Part shown: positions 55,017 to 64,000 of the stretch, piece after piece
Layout: each line of letters begins with the position of its first letter
Numbering within the stretch: position 1 is the first letter of the stretch
Source: Pseudoalteromonas sp. P1-25
GTDB lineage: Bacteria > Pseudomonadota > Gammaproteobacteria > Enterobacterales > Alteromonadaceae
Assembly (NCBI RefSeq): GCF_001401805.1
Contig: NZ_LKDW01000011.1
Coordinates: forward strand, 62,001-126,000
Direction: 5' to 3'
DNA: 64,000 bases
Program-made: the position numbers and the translations under genes
Notes under the pieces: generated by a model
What the model was told of the DNA's origin: nothing
Seen by the model: only the letters and a program-made list of their open reading frames with translations
Database searches by the model: none

Positions 55017-56521
55017 ATTTCGAGTACCTCCTCAAGAAATCGACGGGCCAGGTCGGTAAGACGCTGCTCGCTCAAGCCAGCTCCTCTCAGCACCTGCCAG
55101 CGTTTCAGTGGCTCGTCATCCCGTGTGATGTGTATGACGGTGCGGGTGATTCTTCTTATTTGATATTCAAATATACTTTCACAGTACCGAGCAAAAAACA
55201 AACTACACAAAGGTAGCAAATCCAGGTGTTTTTCAACGCTTGCCTTGTGCTCTAATTGATTTAAATACCAGTTCATCGATCGCCTGGGACCTTCCAGGTT
55301 CACTTCGCTCTGCTCTCGAAGGTCTATCAGCCTCCTGACCGCTCGTCTGTCCCGCTGAACCCAACTGACCTTGTTCTTATGCTCATATTCCGGCTTTCTA
55401 TGAGCTTCGTTGGTCTTCATTAACCAGTCTCTGTCACGGCGGTAGAGCCAGGCATAGATACCCCCGTATCCATTACTGCGGGCACGCTTGGTGCCATGCT
55501 GTGCGACTGCAGCCAGCCATTTGTTTCGGTATTCGTTCAGCTGAGCATTATCCGTTCCCCTCAACGCCCCGTTAAAAGCCTTTGCAGCCGGATTGAGCCC
55601 AGCAACGACTCGAAAGACATCAGCTAGGTTCCAGTCTCTCTCCAATAAGGCATGGAGTACAACCAAATGCTCGAGATAGCTGAACGCCTTGCGGTGCTTT
55701 CGGAACATATTGCGTAACCAGCAGGATTCACCGCTATTCGGTAACAGCCCGTACTGGTTAAGCCACTTTTCTCCCCAGAACTCGACGATCCTGTTAGCAA
55801 CCAAATCGTGGCGAACTTGAGTACCTCTGTTTAGATGGTTATCAGCCGCCAGGTTTCGATACCACAGGCTCCACTGGCAAAGCTCAGGTACAGCTCGACT
55901 CTCAAGATTCAGCAATTCTCTTACGCTTTTGAGCATCAGGTCACTTTGCCAGCTTCCGGGCTGCTGTAAGACCACTGGGCAAGCACTCTCATTGGCGGCC
56001 TGGAAAAGATGCCTGTGCATATCGTGACGACGAATATTAGATTCGACCAGTAATCCGTGTACCGGGCAACTCTCAGCTCCGGCTACCTGCCAGTCTCTCC
56101 GCCAATAGCATTCCCCATACTGGTTGATCTGTTCTTTTATGCAACCTGGGCAGTATCTGAGAAATGCAGGTTGTTTGATCCGAGAAGCTGCCACTCCAGC
56201 AGTGAGATGAACCGTACTTTTTCTGTTTGCTATGAGCTCACGGGTCAGGCACCTGCGCCGTTCTTCACCGATAAATGGGGCGTAAAGGGGGAAGAGGGTA
56301 TGTTCATAAAGCAGGTCGCCCGGCGTGATTCCAACCACTTCAGGATAGAGATCAGCTATGCGTTTCAGATGACCGGGTAAATCAAGGGTCGCGATAACCT
56401 TGGTGTCGCCGAACACCTCCTGCAGCAATTCTTTCGGCGACACTATGCCGCTGTGTATCCCGTACCTCGCGATGGTGCTGTACAAAAGCTCGTCGCAATA
56501 AGGCAGAGAGAAACCCAGCAT
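55013..56521 (-). CDS. tnsD: TnsD, attTn7-binding target selector (TniQ family)
   Basis: A 502-residue protein. The zinc finger is C124-x2-C127 (YCPGC), then C152 and H155 (SCPVH), at the same residue numbers I recall for Tn7 TnsD. The start MLGFSLPYCDELLYS is typical of TniQ. It binds the end of glmS coding sequence and recruits TnsC. The insertion downstream of glmS shows that this pathway was used. Start is one base after the tnsC stop. Confidence 0.92.
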   Translation of the reverse strand: MLGFSLPYCDELLYSTIARYGIHSGIVSPKELLQEVFGDTKVIATLDLPGHLKRIADLYPEVVGITPGDLLYEHTLFPLYAPFIGEERRRCLTRELIANRKSTVHLTAGVAASRIKQPAFLRYCPGCIKEQINQYGECYWRRDWQVAGAESCPVHGLLVESNIRRHDMHRHLFQAANESACPVVLQQPGSWQSDLMLKSVRELLNLESRAVPELCQWSLWYRNLAADNHLNRGTQVRHDLVANRIVEFWGEKWLNQYGLLPNSGESCWLRNMFRKHRKAFSYLEHLVVLHALLERDWNLADVFRVVAGLNPAAKAFNGALRGTDNAQLNEYRNKWLAAVAQHGTKRARSNGYGGIYAWLYRRDRDWLMKTNEAHRKPEYEHKNKVSWVQRDRRAVRRLIDLREQSEVNLEGPRRSMNWYLNQLEHKASVEKHLDLLPLCSLFFARYCESIFEYQIRRITRTVIHITRDDEPLKRWQVLRGAGLSEQRLTDLARRFLEEVLEI

Positions 56522-56522
56522 G

Positions 56523-58178
56523 TCACCCCACCTTCTTCAACCAACTCGGCACGTCGAATAGCTCCTTGCCGTACATCAAGTCGTCGTAAAGTCGCCCCTT
56601 TTCAGCCTGGGAGAATTTGAACCTCAAATCTTCGGAAGGCAGCGTGTGCCAGTTGGAAGGTTTCATCTTCTCGATTTGGGTCTTTTTGGGCTTGGGTGGT
56701 TCGGAGTACCACTCCAGTATGAGCTTGCTCAATTCCGGCAAGGAAAGGTTTGGATGCTGTTTGAAGGCATTTTCGATCAGGGGTTGCAGCAGCTCCGATT
56801 CACACCCCATAGCCTGCAGCATGTTATACAACCGTAGTGCCTTATCGTTGCCGTTGAAGGCTGGCTCGATTGCCTTTTCGGCCTGCCGTTCGTCGATCCG
56901 CTTTCTCAGCTCAAGAAGGCGTTTGTCCATCGCCGGCAACTGCAGGTCAGAGTATTTGACGATAAGTTCAGGATCTCCCCTGCGCAGGGCATCCAGCATG
57001 GGGTGCACCGGCTTCAGTTCCTGCTCATACACGGTACGCAGCAGTTTAACGGTTATTCGCTCCAGCCCGGTCGATATTGCCCGCATCTGTGCCAGGACGA
57101 ACAGCTTAACCACGATATCGAGCACGCCCTGTGACAGATCGAACCAGCAATCACGAATTTCTTCGCTCAGCACCTCGTCACGGTGAGTCAGCCACTGGTA
57201 TTGCCAGAGCTTGTCGGTAAAAGCCTGCCATTCGGTTTTTCTTGGCTTTCCGGTCCTGGGATCGACCCTCCTCTGCTCTCGCTGCACCGGCTCCCAGAAC
57301 AACGAGCCGAATCCGGCGCTGCGCCTGCCGGCCTGCAGTTCCATTTCGAATATGGATCTGGCCTTGGGCGTGCCGACCATTATCACGGGAACACCGATCA
57401 CGTTTACCAGAGCTACAAAAAACTCAAGCATGGCTTCCTTGCTAATCGAACGCTTTAGCGTCAGTCGCTGTATTTCGTCGATGACCAAGACACCCAACGC
57501 CCGCTGTGTTGCCACCTGCCCCATCAGTGATAAGAGCACTTCGGTGCTGTGCCGCTTGCGTGCATACTTCTCCTCGTAGCCGGTACTGAGTGTACGATCA
57601 ACCTCGCGGAAAAAGTTCAGGCACAGACTCTTCAGCGAACCGTCAGATGGACACTCGATCCTCAGATAGGTCAGTTGAACAAAATTGTATTCTTGGTGGT
57701 AAATGGCCTGCGGGTAGGTTGCCAGGATTCGGTTGATGGTCGAGCTCTTACCGCTGCCGGAACAACCGATCAACGACAGACTTTTGGCGGTAGAATTCGA
57801 TTGAGCGAAGCAGAAGTCGTTTGTAGCACCGGACATGATGCGCTGGTAGCCTTCCTGCATCCTCTTATTCAACGAACCGTCCGCTATGTTGCGGCCCACA
57901 TAGCCTCCGCGGATCATCACCGAAATTTTCTCTTCCAGCTGCTTATGTATCGACAAAGGCTGGAAGAAATCGTCAAGCAGTGCACTGACCTGGTGGGCAC
58001 GAAGATGCCCTTTTTCATAGCAATCCCGAGGGTTGAATGTGAGCTTGCCGGTCAGCTTAACCTTAAGAGCCTGCAGATCCATGATGGGCGGAAGGGCCTC
58101 GATTAACGGATTACCACGATAACGATCGAGGCCTGGGTCGATGTAAACAGCATCAACAAAGTTTTCTGGCAAAGGCAT
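56523..58178 (-). CDS. tnsC: TnsC, AAA+ ATPase regulator of transposition
   Basis: A 551-residue AAA+ protein with Walker A GCSGSGKSS (138-146) and Walker B LVIDE (231-235). It couples the target selectors TnsD and TnsE to the TnsAB transposase and prevents reinsertion. The length agrees with Tn7 TnsC. The start overlaps the tnsB stop by one base. Confidence 0.92.
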   Translation of the reverse strand: MPLPENFVDAVYIDPGLDRYRGNPLIEALPPIMDLQALKVKLTGKLTFNPRDCYEKGHLRAHQVSALLDDFFQPLSIHKQLEEKISVMIRGGYVGRNIADGSLNKRMQEGYQRIMSGATNDFCFAQSNSTAKSLSLIGCSGSGKSSTINRILATYPQAIYHQEYNFVQLTYLRIECPSDGSLKSLCLNFFREVDRTLSTGYEEKYARKRHSTEVLLSLMGQVATQRALGVLVIDEIQRLTLKRSISKEAMLEFFVALVNVIGVPVIMVGTPKARSIFEMELQAGRRSAGFGSLFWEPVQREQRRVDPRTGKPRKTEWQAFTDKLWQYQWLTHRDEVLSEEIRDCWFDLSQGVLDIVVKLFVLAQMRAISTGLERITVKLLRTVYEQELKPVHPMLDALRRGDPELIVKYSDLQLPAMDKRLLELRKRIDERQAEKAIEPAFNGNDKALRLYNMLQAMGCESELLQPLIENAFKQHPNLSLPELSKLILEWYSEPPKPKKTQIEKMKPSNWHTLPSEDLRFKFSQAEKGRLYDDLMYGKELFDVPSWLKKVG

Positions 58179-60256
58179 CAGTCGTCCTCAAACAATTCGT
58201 CGATGTAATCCGGATAATCCAAATCCGGCTCGGATTCGGAAATATGAATAACCTTTCCTGAAGGCTGGCTTTTATCCGTATCCGGGCGATACGCCTTCTC
58301 GGCCCGCTCCCTTTCCTTTTCCCTGCGTTTGTTTTCGTTTATGTCTCTGATCCGCTGAGCATTGGATATGCCGGATGTATCAGGTGCCGCCTTTTCAGCA
58401 TGAGCGATTTTGTCGATGATAAATTCCTCGTGCTGTCGCTTTTTAGACCCCGAAAGCACTTTTGCCTTGGCCATCGTTTTCTTCTGTTCGTCTCTGATCT
58501 GCCAGACATCCCAGAACGAAGCGCCCCGAAATTCCCGGGATATATCAGCCAGATTGCAAGCCCAGTACTTGATACTGCCCTTTTCCGGGAAAAGGTAGAT
58601 TTGATCGGCCACCATAGGATCGTAGGCAGCTTCAATACTCGCCGGGCGTTTGACACCCCTGCCCCGATGTAACCAGCCCTGCTGCAACAGCTCCGATGAG
58701 GTGTAATAAATGCCGAATATACAGGCCCCTTTATCGGATATGGTAGCCCTTTGTCGTGGTAACAGGGCCACACGCAGGGCATCCGGATCAGCCTGATGCA
58801 AACGTCCGGTTCTGTGCTGCAAGCCCCAGTTCCATAGGTGAATGGGGGTGGAGGGCAAATCTGCTGGCATGTCGGCGTCCCGGTCGTACTTCTCCAGGAC
58901 GACGTATTGGTTGTGGTAGAGCACGGACGACAAGATGATCTGGACGAAATCTCTTACTGTCAGCTTGGCATCCAGCCGGTAATCCTTTCCGCCTCGTTTT
59001 TTTACCATGGTGCCGGATACATAACCGGGCACGAAAGGGCCGAAGGATGCCTGTATCGCCTTGAAATTACGCTCCACTATACCTTTGGCATCGCCCCGGT
59101 AAGGCGGCGTGTTTTCTATTCTGACCGTAAAATTGCTTTCCAGGCTTTCTATCTGATGCCCCAGCAGTTCACCTCTGTCTGCCAGGATGGCATCCGGAAG
59201 TCCCACACACGGCCAGTCCTCCGGATTGATATCGAACTCCAGATTCCTGCAATGGCCCGTTTTATCAGTCACTGCCATATACAAGGCTTGCATGGCCGCT
59301 ACATAGGAAGGGGTCTCGAACCCGATGTAGAAGCCGGCCACCATGCGGCTGAATACGTCAATCACCATATAGACTACGGGCCGGCCAACGATGTTTCCCC
59401 GTTCGCTGTCGGAAACCACATAGATATCGGCAATGGTGGCATCGATTTCGTAGCGGGATCCGGGACCAGGCACCTGGGTGTTCGCCGTACCGTGCAAAGG
59501 CCTGATGTCTTTGTTGTACTCAATGTTCGACACGCGCTTGCTAAGCGTTTCCGTCTGGCAATATTCGCGTTTGTAGAAGTGCATCATCTGCCAATTACTG
59601 GGCAACTCTTCTTCCGGAACATCCGGAAAATAGTTGCGATACAAGCTCTGAAAGCGGCGATAAGCATAGGGAAAAGAGTGTCCCTTATCCTTCAGCAGGT
59701 ATCTGTCTATGGCCATACGGAACAAGCGTTCAGTAAACTCATCAACTTTGGCTCCGACCCCCGGCATGTCTCTGCGAGGACGCCCCAGTTTCTTGTCTTT
59801 GGCAATCCGTCGCTTACCCTTGCCCCCTGAGTGCTTGTAGTCAGGCAACAGAGCATTCGGCATCTGTCCCCGCTGCCAGTATCGCCGGGCTAGCCGGTAC
59901 AGTGTCTGCTTGGTAGAGCCCTTTTCGGCAAGAATGCTGTTTATCACTTTGCCCCGGCTTTTCGGCTCAAAGAAATCGGGCAGCTCAAGCAGAGGCTTGA
60001 TCAGTGCGTAGTTACTATCCCGTTTAGCTCTGGCAATACTGCCCTCCTGAGGGGATTCAAAGGCAAGCTCCTTGTAAGGGTCTTCCGTGCGCTGCAAATT
60101 CTCCAGCTCTATGGCTTCTACCAGCTCACCGACCAACGTGATCTCGGGAAAGGCCGAGTCATCGTCTATGTCGATCCAGACCAGATGATCGCCGAGCAGT
60201 TGAAGCACACGGTAACGGCGTTCACCGATCTGTAGCACCTCATTGATTCGAAACAA
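58178..60256 (-). CDS. tnsB: TnsB, DDE transposase
   Basis: A 692-residue RNase-H-fold transposase. The catalytic triad appears as D272 (YEIDATIAD), D360 (AILADRGE) and E395 (KGIVERNF), one residue from each position I recall for Tn7 TnsB. It binds the terminal repeats and makes the 3' cut and joining. The start is TTG, overlapping the tnsA end by 17 bases, so the two are made together. Confidence 0.93.
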   Translation of the reverse strand: MFRINEVLQIGERRYRVLQLLGDHLVWIDIDDDSAFPEITLVGELVEAIELENLQRTEDPYKELAFESPQEGSIARAKRDSNYALIKPLLELPDFFEPKSRGKVINSILAEKGSTKQTLYRLARRYWQRGQMPNALLPDYKHSGGKGKRRIAKDKKLGRPRRDMPGVGAKVDEFTERLFRMAIDRYLLKDKGHSFPYAYRRFQSLYRNYFPDVPEEELPSNWQMMHFYKREYCQTETLSKRVSNIEYNKDIRPLHGTANTQVPGPGSRYEIDATIADIYVVSDSERGNIVGRPVVYMVIDVFSRMVAGFYIGFETPSYVAAMQALYMAVTDKTGHCRNLEFDINPEDWPCVGLPDAILADRGELLGHQIESLESNFTVRIENTPPYRGDAKGIVERNFKAIQASFGPFVPGYVSGTMVKKRGGKDYRLDAKLTVRDFVQIILSSVLYHNQYVVLEKYDRDADMPADLPSTPIHLWNWGLQHRTGRLHQADPDALRVALLPRQRATISDKGACIFGIYYTSSELLQQGWLHRGRGVKRPASIEAAYDPMVADQIYLFPEKGSIKYWACNLADISREFRGASFWDVWQIRDEQKKTMAKAKVLSGSKKRQHEEFIIDKIAHAEKAAPDTSGISNAQRIRDINENKRREKERERAEKAYRPDTDKSQPSGKVIHISESEPDLDYPDYIDELFEDD

Positions 60257-61070
60257 GATACACCTCCCGGATAAATCCCAGATCTCCGGCCTTCAAGTCC
60301 TTCGCTTTAAGCTTGGTGGTAGGAATAAAAATATCGAAGGTAAAATAGCGCTTGGCCAACAACCGCCTCACCTCGTAAAGCGATTCGCCAACTGGCAAGC
60401 TGTAGGCTGCATCCAGTTCCTTACAGATAGCGAGAACTGTCTTGTTCAGGTTCCTTTCGAAGTGATAGGCGTAGAACTCGATCTGCTGCAACGTCAGCTC
60501 TTCATCCTCTTCTTCCTCCCGCTGTGCCTGATAGAGCCACTTGATGTTTTGAGTCACCACGGCTGGCACATCTGCCTCCGTGACCAGATACCAGGGCAGG
60601 GCCTTCTCCTTCCAATATCGACGCTCCATTTCCAGCTTTTCCACCGTTCGAACATCGTTGAGTGCCTCTCGGTATTTCGCCTGCAGCACAAACCTAGGCT
60701 CTTTTTCATCGGTCGAGTCCACCAGAAAGTCCGACGACATATACTGATCGACTCCCGCTATACACGGGTGCTTTATTCCAGCCTCAATGGCCAGCTGACG
60801 GGTAACATCTCTTTCAAGAGGAAACTGCTCGCGGACCTGGGTAATTTCGTTGTGCCATTCCAGAAGCAGAAAGACGGAAAGTTCGAGATCGGATAACAGG
60901 TGGTGGGTACGCCTGGATTTGTGGCCGAAGACGCGATGGACCCGCCCCAGGGAAGGCAGATCCCTAACCGTCAGCCAGGGTTTGTAGTCAGCATGCTGGC
61001 CGCTGCCTCGCCCCTCTTTGATCCACCTTGTAAACAAGGCTTCGGTAAATCTCTTATTGTGTGACGCCAT
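60240..61070 (-). CDS. tnsA: TnsA, 5'-end endonuclease of the transposase
   Basis: A 276-residue restriction-endonuclease-fold protein. Catalytic residues E63, D114 (SSDFLVD), Q130 and K132 (VLQAKY) are at the same positions I recall for Tn7 TnsA. It cuts the 5' ends, so the element moves by cut and paste. Its ATG follows directly after a terminator-like hairpin; the only Shine-Dalgarno-like sequence, GGCGG, is inside that hairpin. Confidence 0.93.
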   Translation of the reverse strand: MASHNKRFTEALFTRWIKEGRGSGQHADYKPWLTVRDLPSLGRVHRVFGHKSRRTHHLLSDLELSVFLLLEWHNEITQVREQFPLERDVTRQLAIEAGIKHPCIAGVDQYMSSDFLVDSTDEKEPRFVLQAKYREALNDVRTVEKLEMERRYWKEKALPWYLVTEADVPAVVTQNIKWLYQAQREEEEDEELTLQQIEFYAYHFERNLNKTVLAICKELDAAYSLPVGESLYEVRRLLAKRYFTFDIFIPTTKLKAKDLKAGDLGFIREVYLVSNQ

Positions 61071-61071
61071 G

Positions 61072-61120
61072 AAAAAACCGCCGGACTCTGCTCATTAAAC
61101 GAGCATAGAATCGGCGGTTT
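61072..61120 (-). terminator. Terminator-like hairpin immediately before tnsA
   Basis: Minus-strand stem AAACCGCCG / CGGCGGTTT with an inner stem TGCTC / GAGCA and a run of Ts ending just before the tnsA ATG. It would stop transcripts running in from glmS and would also mask the GGCGG of tnsA. Confidence 0.75.
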
Positions 61121-61121
61121 C

Positions 61122-61138
61122 AGTATGCAACTTTATTT
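61122..61138 (+). repeat. TnsB-like site R3
   Basis: AGTATGCAACTTTATTT, the innermost of three right-end repeats exactly 20 bp apart. Confidence 0.75.
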
Positions 61139-61141
61139 CTA

Positions 61142-61158
61142 AGTATGATACTTTAATA
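61142..61158 (+). repeat. TnsB-like site R2
   Basis: AGTATGATACTTTAATA, the middle right-end repeat. Confidence 0.8.
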
Positions 61159-61161
61159 CTT

Positions 61162-61178
61162 AGTATGATGCTTTATTA
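61162..61178 (+). repeat. TnsB-like site R1
   Basis: AGTATGATGCTTTATTA, the outermost right-end repeat, next to the terminal CTCCCACA. Close packing here and spread sites at the other end match the Tn7 arrangement. Confidence 0.8.
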
Positions 61179-61188
61179 CTCTCCCACA

Positions 61189-61193
61189 ACAGG
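61189..61193. repeat. Target site duplication, right copy
   Basis: ACAGG, identical to 48717-48721. Confidence 0.9.
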
Positions 61194-61213
61194 TAATTAC
61201 CAACCTTTTGATT

Positions 61214-63034
61214 TTACTCAACAGTAACCGATTTAGCTAAGTTACGTGGTTGGTCAACGTCAGTACCTTTAATTACCGCTACGTAGTACGACAGTAACTG
61301 TAATGGCAGTGTGTAAACAATTGGTGCAATAATATCGTCAGTATGGTTTACGTTGATTACACGCATTGTGTCGTCTGACTCAAAGTGTGAATCTTTATCT
61401 GCGAATACGTAAATAATGCCGCCACGTGCGCGTACTTCTTCTACGTTTGATTTAAGCTTTTCTAATAGCTCATTGTTTGGTGCTACAACAATAATTGGCA
61501 TGTCGGCATCAATAAGTGCAAGTGGGCCATGTTTTAGCTCGCCCGCTGCGTAGGCTTCTGCGTGAATGTACGAAATTTCTTTAAGCTTAAGCGCACCTTC
61601 CATTGCAATTGGGTATTGCGAACCACGACCTAAAAACAGTGAGTGGTGCTTATCAGCAAATTCTTCTGCAAGGTCTGCAATGCCATCAGCAAGCTGTAAT
61701 GTTTCTTCAAGCTTAGCGGGTAGTACTTTTATAGCATTTACAATGGCACTTTGATCATGCTGTTTTTCTTGCGCTATAGACGCAGTAAGCATTAACAAAC
61801 CAACTAATTGGGTAGTAAATGCTTTAGTAGAAGCTACACCAATTTCAGCGCCGGCTTTAGTCATAAAGGCAAGGTCAGATTCGCGCACAAGCGATGAACC
61901 CGGTACGTTACAAATGGTCATTGAGGCCATGTAACCTTGCTCTTTAGCTAAACGTAATGCCGCTAGCGTATCGGCTGTTTCACCCGATTGTGAAATAGTT
62001 ACAAGTAGGCTGTTTTCGTGTACATACGATTGGCGGTAACGAAACTCAGAGGCAATCTCAACATTGCAGCTAACGCCTGCAAATTGCTCAAGCCAGTAAC
62101 GGGCGACCATACCTGAGTGGTATGACGTACCACAGGCAATAATTTGTACGTGTTTTACGTCTTTAAATATTTGCTGAGCGCTGTCGCCAAAGGCATCAAT
62201 TGCTACGCGGTCGTCGTTTAAACGTCCTTCAAGGGTATTACGTACTGCAAGTGGCTGCTCGTAGATTTCTTTTAGCATGTAATGGCGGTAGTCGCCTTTG
62301 CCTGATGCATCTTGCGTGATATTTGATTCAACTACTTCACGCTCAACCGCGTTGCCATTTTCATCAAAAATTTCAACAGTGTCACGTGTAATGCGCGCTA
62401 CATCACCTTCTTCTAAAAAGATAAAGCTGCGAGTAACCGGTAATAGTGCTAACTGATCAGAAGCAATAAAGTTTTCGCCAAGGCCTAAACCTATAACCAG
62501 TGGGCTACCTGAGCGCGCTACGATGATTTCATTGTCGTTTGCTTTATCAAATACAACTGTACCAAACGCACCTTCAAACTGCTTAACCGCTGCTTGAACA
62601 GATGCAAGTAATGTAGTGTGTTGCTTACGAAGCTTATGAATTAAGTGCACCATTACTTCGGTATCGGTTTCAGATAGGAACTCGTAACCTTCTTCTTTAA
62701 GCGATGCGCGTAGACTTGCGTGGTTTTCAATAATACCGTTATGCACAAGTGCTAGCTGATTGTTTGATACATGCGGGTGAGCATTTTCTTCAGTAACGCT
62801 GCCGTGTGTTGCCCAGCGAGTGTGTGCAATACCTGTATGACCGCTTACACCTGCTTTCTCAAGTGCAGCTTCTACGTTCACTACTTTACCTACTGCTTTC
62901 ACAGTATTTAGTGTAGAGCCTTCTAAAAGTGCTACACCGGCAGAGTCGTAACCACGGTACTCAAGACGTTTAAGGCCTTCAACTAAAATTTTGTTTACTG
63001 GACGTTCTGCAACTGCCCCAACTATTCCACACAT
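61214..63034 (-). CDS. glmS: Glutamine-fructose-6-phosphate aminotransferase
   Basis: A 606-residue enzyme making glucosamine 6-phosphate from fructose 6-phosphate and glutamine, the first step to UDP-GlcNAc for peptidoglycan and LPS. Cys2 (MCGIVGAV) is the glutaminase nucleophile. The rest is two SIS sugar isomerase domains (about 285-425 and 455-600), ending NLAKSVTVE, the conserved end that carries attTn7. GGAGACACT precedes the ATG. It is intact; the Tn7-like element lies just downstream. Confidence 0.97.
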   Translation of the reverse strand: MCGIVGAVAERPVNKILVEGLKRLEYRGYDSAGVALLEGSTLNTVKAVGKVVNVEAALEKAGVSGHTGIAHTRWATHGSVTEENAHPHVSNNQLALVHNGIIENHASLRASLKEEGYEFLSETDTEVMVHLIHKLRKQHTTLLASVQAAVKQFEGAFGTVVFDKANDNEIIVARSGSPLVIGLGLGENFIASDQLALLPVTRSFIFLEEGDVARITRDTVEIFDENGNAVEREVVESNITQDASGKGDYRHYMLKEIYEQPLAVRNTLEGRLNDDRVAIDAFGDSAQQIFKDVKHVQIIACGTSYHSGMVARYWLEQFAGVSCNVEIASEFRYRQSYVHENSLLVTISQSGETADTLAALRLAKEQGYMASMTICNVPGSSLVRESDLAFMTKAGAEIGVASTKAFTTQLVGLLMLTASIAQEKQHDQSAIVNAIKVLPAKLEETLQLADGIADLAEEFADKHHSLFLGRGSQYPIAMEGALKLKEISYIHAEAYAAGELKHGPLALIDADMPIIVVAPNNELLEKLKSNVEEVRARGGIIYVFADKDSHFESDDTMRVINVNHTDDIIAPIVYTLPLQLLSYYVAVIKGTDVDQPRNLAKSVTVE

Positions 63035-63080
63035 AGTGTCTCCATTAATTTTTTAATTCTAGTAACTCGCTTTGTAATTA

Positions 63081-63845
63081 CTAATCAATAATCTCTGCAC
63101 AAATTAGTTTTACACCACACGCCTCTATCGCTTTGCGTTTATCATCTGCTAAGCCAGTATCGGTTATTAAAGTGGTTACTATTTTCCACGGTAATTCTAA
63201 ATTTGGTATTTTTCGGCCAATCTTATCTGATTCAACCATTACTATTACTTCACGGGCTGCTTTTGCCATTACTTGGCTTAAACCAACTAACTCATTAAAG
63301 GTAGTAGTACCGCGCTTTACGTCTATGCCGTCAGCACCAATAAAAAGCTGATCAAAGTCGTAAGAGCATAATACGTTTTCGGCAACTTGCCCCTGAAACG
63401 ACTCAGAATGCGGATCCCAGGTACCGCCGGTCATTAAAAGTGTTGGCTCGTTTTCAAGTGAAAGTAAACGGCTCGCTACTTTAATCGCATTAGTCATTAC
63501 AACTAACCCGCGTTTATTTGCAAGCTCTGGGATCATGGCGGCCGTAGTACGCCCGCTATCAATAATAATGCGGTTATGATCTTTTATAAGTGCAGCTGCA
63601 GCCTTGGCTATTGCGACTTTGCGCTTAGAGTCTATTTCGTCACTTACAATTTCTTTAGGCAGTGCAATAGCACCACCGTAACGGCGTAGTAGCAGGCCAC
63701 TTTTTTCAAGCGCGGTTAAATCTTTACGAATGGTTACTTCAGATGTTTGAAACTGCTCAGCAAGCTTTTCCACAGCCACTTCACCTAGCTCATTAACCTG
63801 AGCCAATATATTATGGCGGCGCTGCTGTGTGTTTCGTTTAGTCAT
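63081..63845 (-). CDS. DeoR-family transcriptional regulator
   Basis: A 254-residue repressor with an N-terminal HTH (VAVEKLAEQFQTSEVTIRKDLTAL) and a C-terminal sugar-phosphate sensor (IIIDSGRTTAAMIPEL, LLMTGGTWDP, FIGADGID). It lies 46 bp upstream of glmS on the same strand, so the two are probably one operon. A role in amino sugar control is likely, and glucosamine 6-phosphate would be a natural effector (inference). Confidence 0.88.
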   Translation of the reverse strand: MTKRNTQQRRHNILAQVNELGEVAVEKLAEQFQTSEVTIRKDLTALEKSGLLLRRYGGAIALPKEIVSDEIDSKRKVAIAKAAAALIKDHNRIIIDSGRTTAAMIPELANKRGLVVMTNAIKVASRLLSLENEPTLLMTGGTWDPHSESFQGQVAENVLCSYDFDQLFIGADGIDVKRGTTTFNELVGLSQVMAKAAREVIVMVESDKIGRKIPNLELPWKIVTTLITDTGLADDKRKAIEACGVKLICAEIID

Positions 63846-63862
63846 AAAGATCGTATATTAAG

Positions 63863-63897
63863 TTTCGTTTCGAAAGTTGTGCAATTTTAAACGAAAC
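63863..63897. promoter_or_regulatory. DeoR-type operator repeats
   Basis: TTTCGTTTCGAAA (63863-63875) and AAACGAAAC (63889-63897) lie just upstream of the regulator gene and have the TTTCG/CGAAA form used by DeoR/GlpR proteins, which suggests autoregulation of the regulator-glmS unit. Confidence 0.55.
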
Positions 63898-64000
63898 AAG
63901 TTAAATGGCAAGTGAACGAGCAAAAATAAAGCAGCTTTCATCAAATTATAATAAAGGTAAAATAGTAAGAGCGTCGCTAACTTAAAAAAAGAACCTCCAA

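Larger units (their letters stand above)
48722..61188 (-). mobile_element. Complete Tn7-type transposon inserted downstream of glmS
   Basis: A 12.5-kb element with inverted ends TGTGGGAGAGTAATAAAG / CTTTATTACTCTCCCACA, five-base target duplication ACAGG, three TnsB-like sites at each end and a complete tnsABCDE set. The tnsA side faces glmS, and the element edge lies 25 bases beyond the stop codon, as for Tn7. The tns genes are visibly richer in G and C than the host genes. Cargo (48.9-53.3 kb) is small and partly decayed. All five tns genes are unbroken, so the element may still move. Confidence 0.95.

Noticed and set aside
58838-59830. 330-codon plus-strand frame opposite tnsB
   Set aside because: It lies entirely opposite an unambiguous transposase gene and shows no recognisable domain; long antisense frames are common in GC-richer genes.
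48722-61188. CRISPR-associated Tn7-like transposon
   Set aside because: There is no cas gene or CRISPR array in the element, and it has TnsD and TnsE and sits at the classic glmS site.

Overview
The window looks like chromosomal DNA from a marine gammaproteobacterium of the Alteromonadales, most like Pseudoalteromonas (inference). The genes are AT-rich and intron-free. There are three TonB-dependent receptors, several secreted or lipid-anchored enzymes, a tricorn-type protease, a KefB/C-type antiporter and glmS beside a DeoR-type regulator. I saw no rRNA, tRNA or CRISPR array.

Layout. Bases 1-7.2 kb: a transglutaminase-like TPR protein, a very large secreted HEXXH/propeller/barrel protein, two bacterial-PH membrane proteins and a hexose-6-phosphate mutarotase. 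7.6-10 kb: a MarR regulator, a porin-like protein and a small DUF454 membrane protein. 10.1-15 kb: a PepSY / DUF2271 / DUF4198 / TonB-receptor group behind a Fur-like box. 15.2-19.9 kb: a lipoprotein built of nine 18-residue repeats, a KefB/C-type antiporter and small orphan genes. 20-23.4 kb: two tandem PhoA-type alkaline phosphatases.

23.6-35.1 kb is a coherent catabolic locus. On the minus strand it has a TonB receptor, a sodium:solute symporter, a GH31 alpha-glycosidase and a TauE/SafE exporter. On the plus strand it has a GntR/UTRA regulator, an aldo-keto reductase, a TauD/TfdA-type dioxygenase and a YeiH-type exporter. Near-identical palindromes (GTCTTRTAYAAGAC-like) precede the receptor, the glycosidase and the reductase. 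The set fits uptake of a sulfonated or sulfated alpha-glycoside, probably sulfoquinovose, followed by oxidative desulfonation, aldehyde reduction and sulfite/sulfate export. The substrate is inference.

35.1-48.6 kb lies partly between two inverted copies of a TA-flanked MITE. It holds a homocysteine methyltransferase, two putative esterases, a zinc locus (MerC-like protein, His-rich TonB receptor and AztD-like His-rich lipoprotein around Zur-like sites), a tricorn-like protease and a DEAD-box helicase.

48,722-61,188 is a complete Tn7-type transposon. It has tnsABCDE, three TnsB-like sites at each end and a 5-bp ACAGG target duplication, and its edge lies 25 bases past the glmS stop codon. 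Its cargo is small and partly decayed: an AraC-type regulator, a quinone oxidoreductase broken by two stops, an alpha/beta hydrolase, and remnants of IS5-like and ISAs1-like elements and of a Doc/Fic-like toxin. The insertion has moved the probable original glmS terminator to the far side of the element. A terminator-like hairpin directly before tnsA could replace it.

The window ends with glmS and a DeoR-type regulator that has operator-like repeats in front of it.
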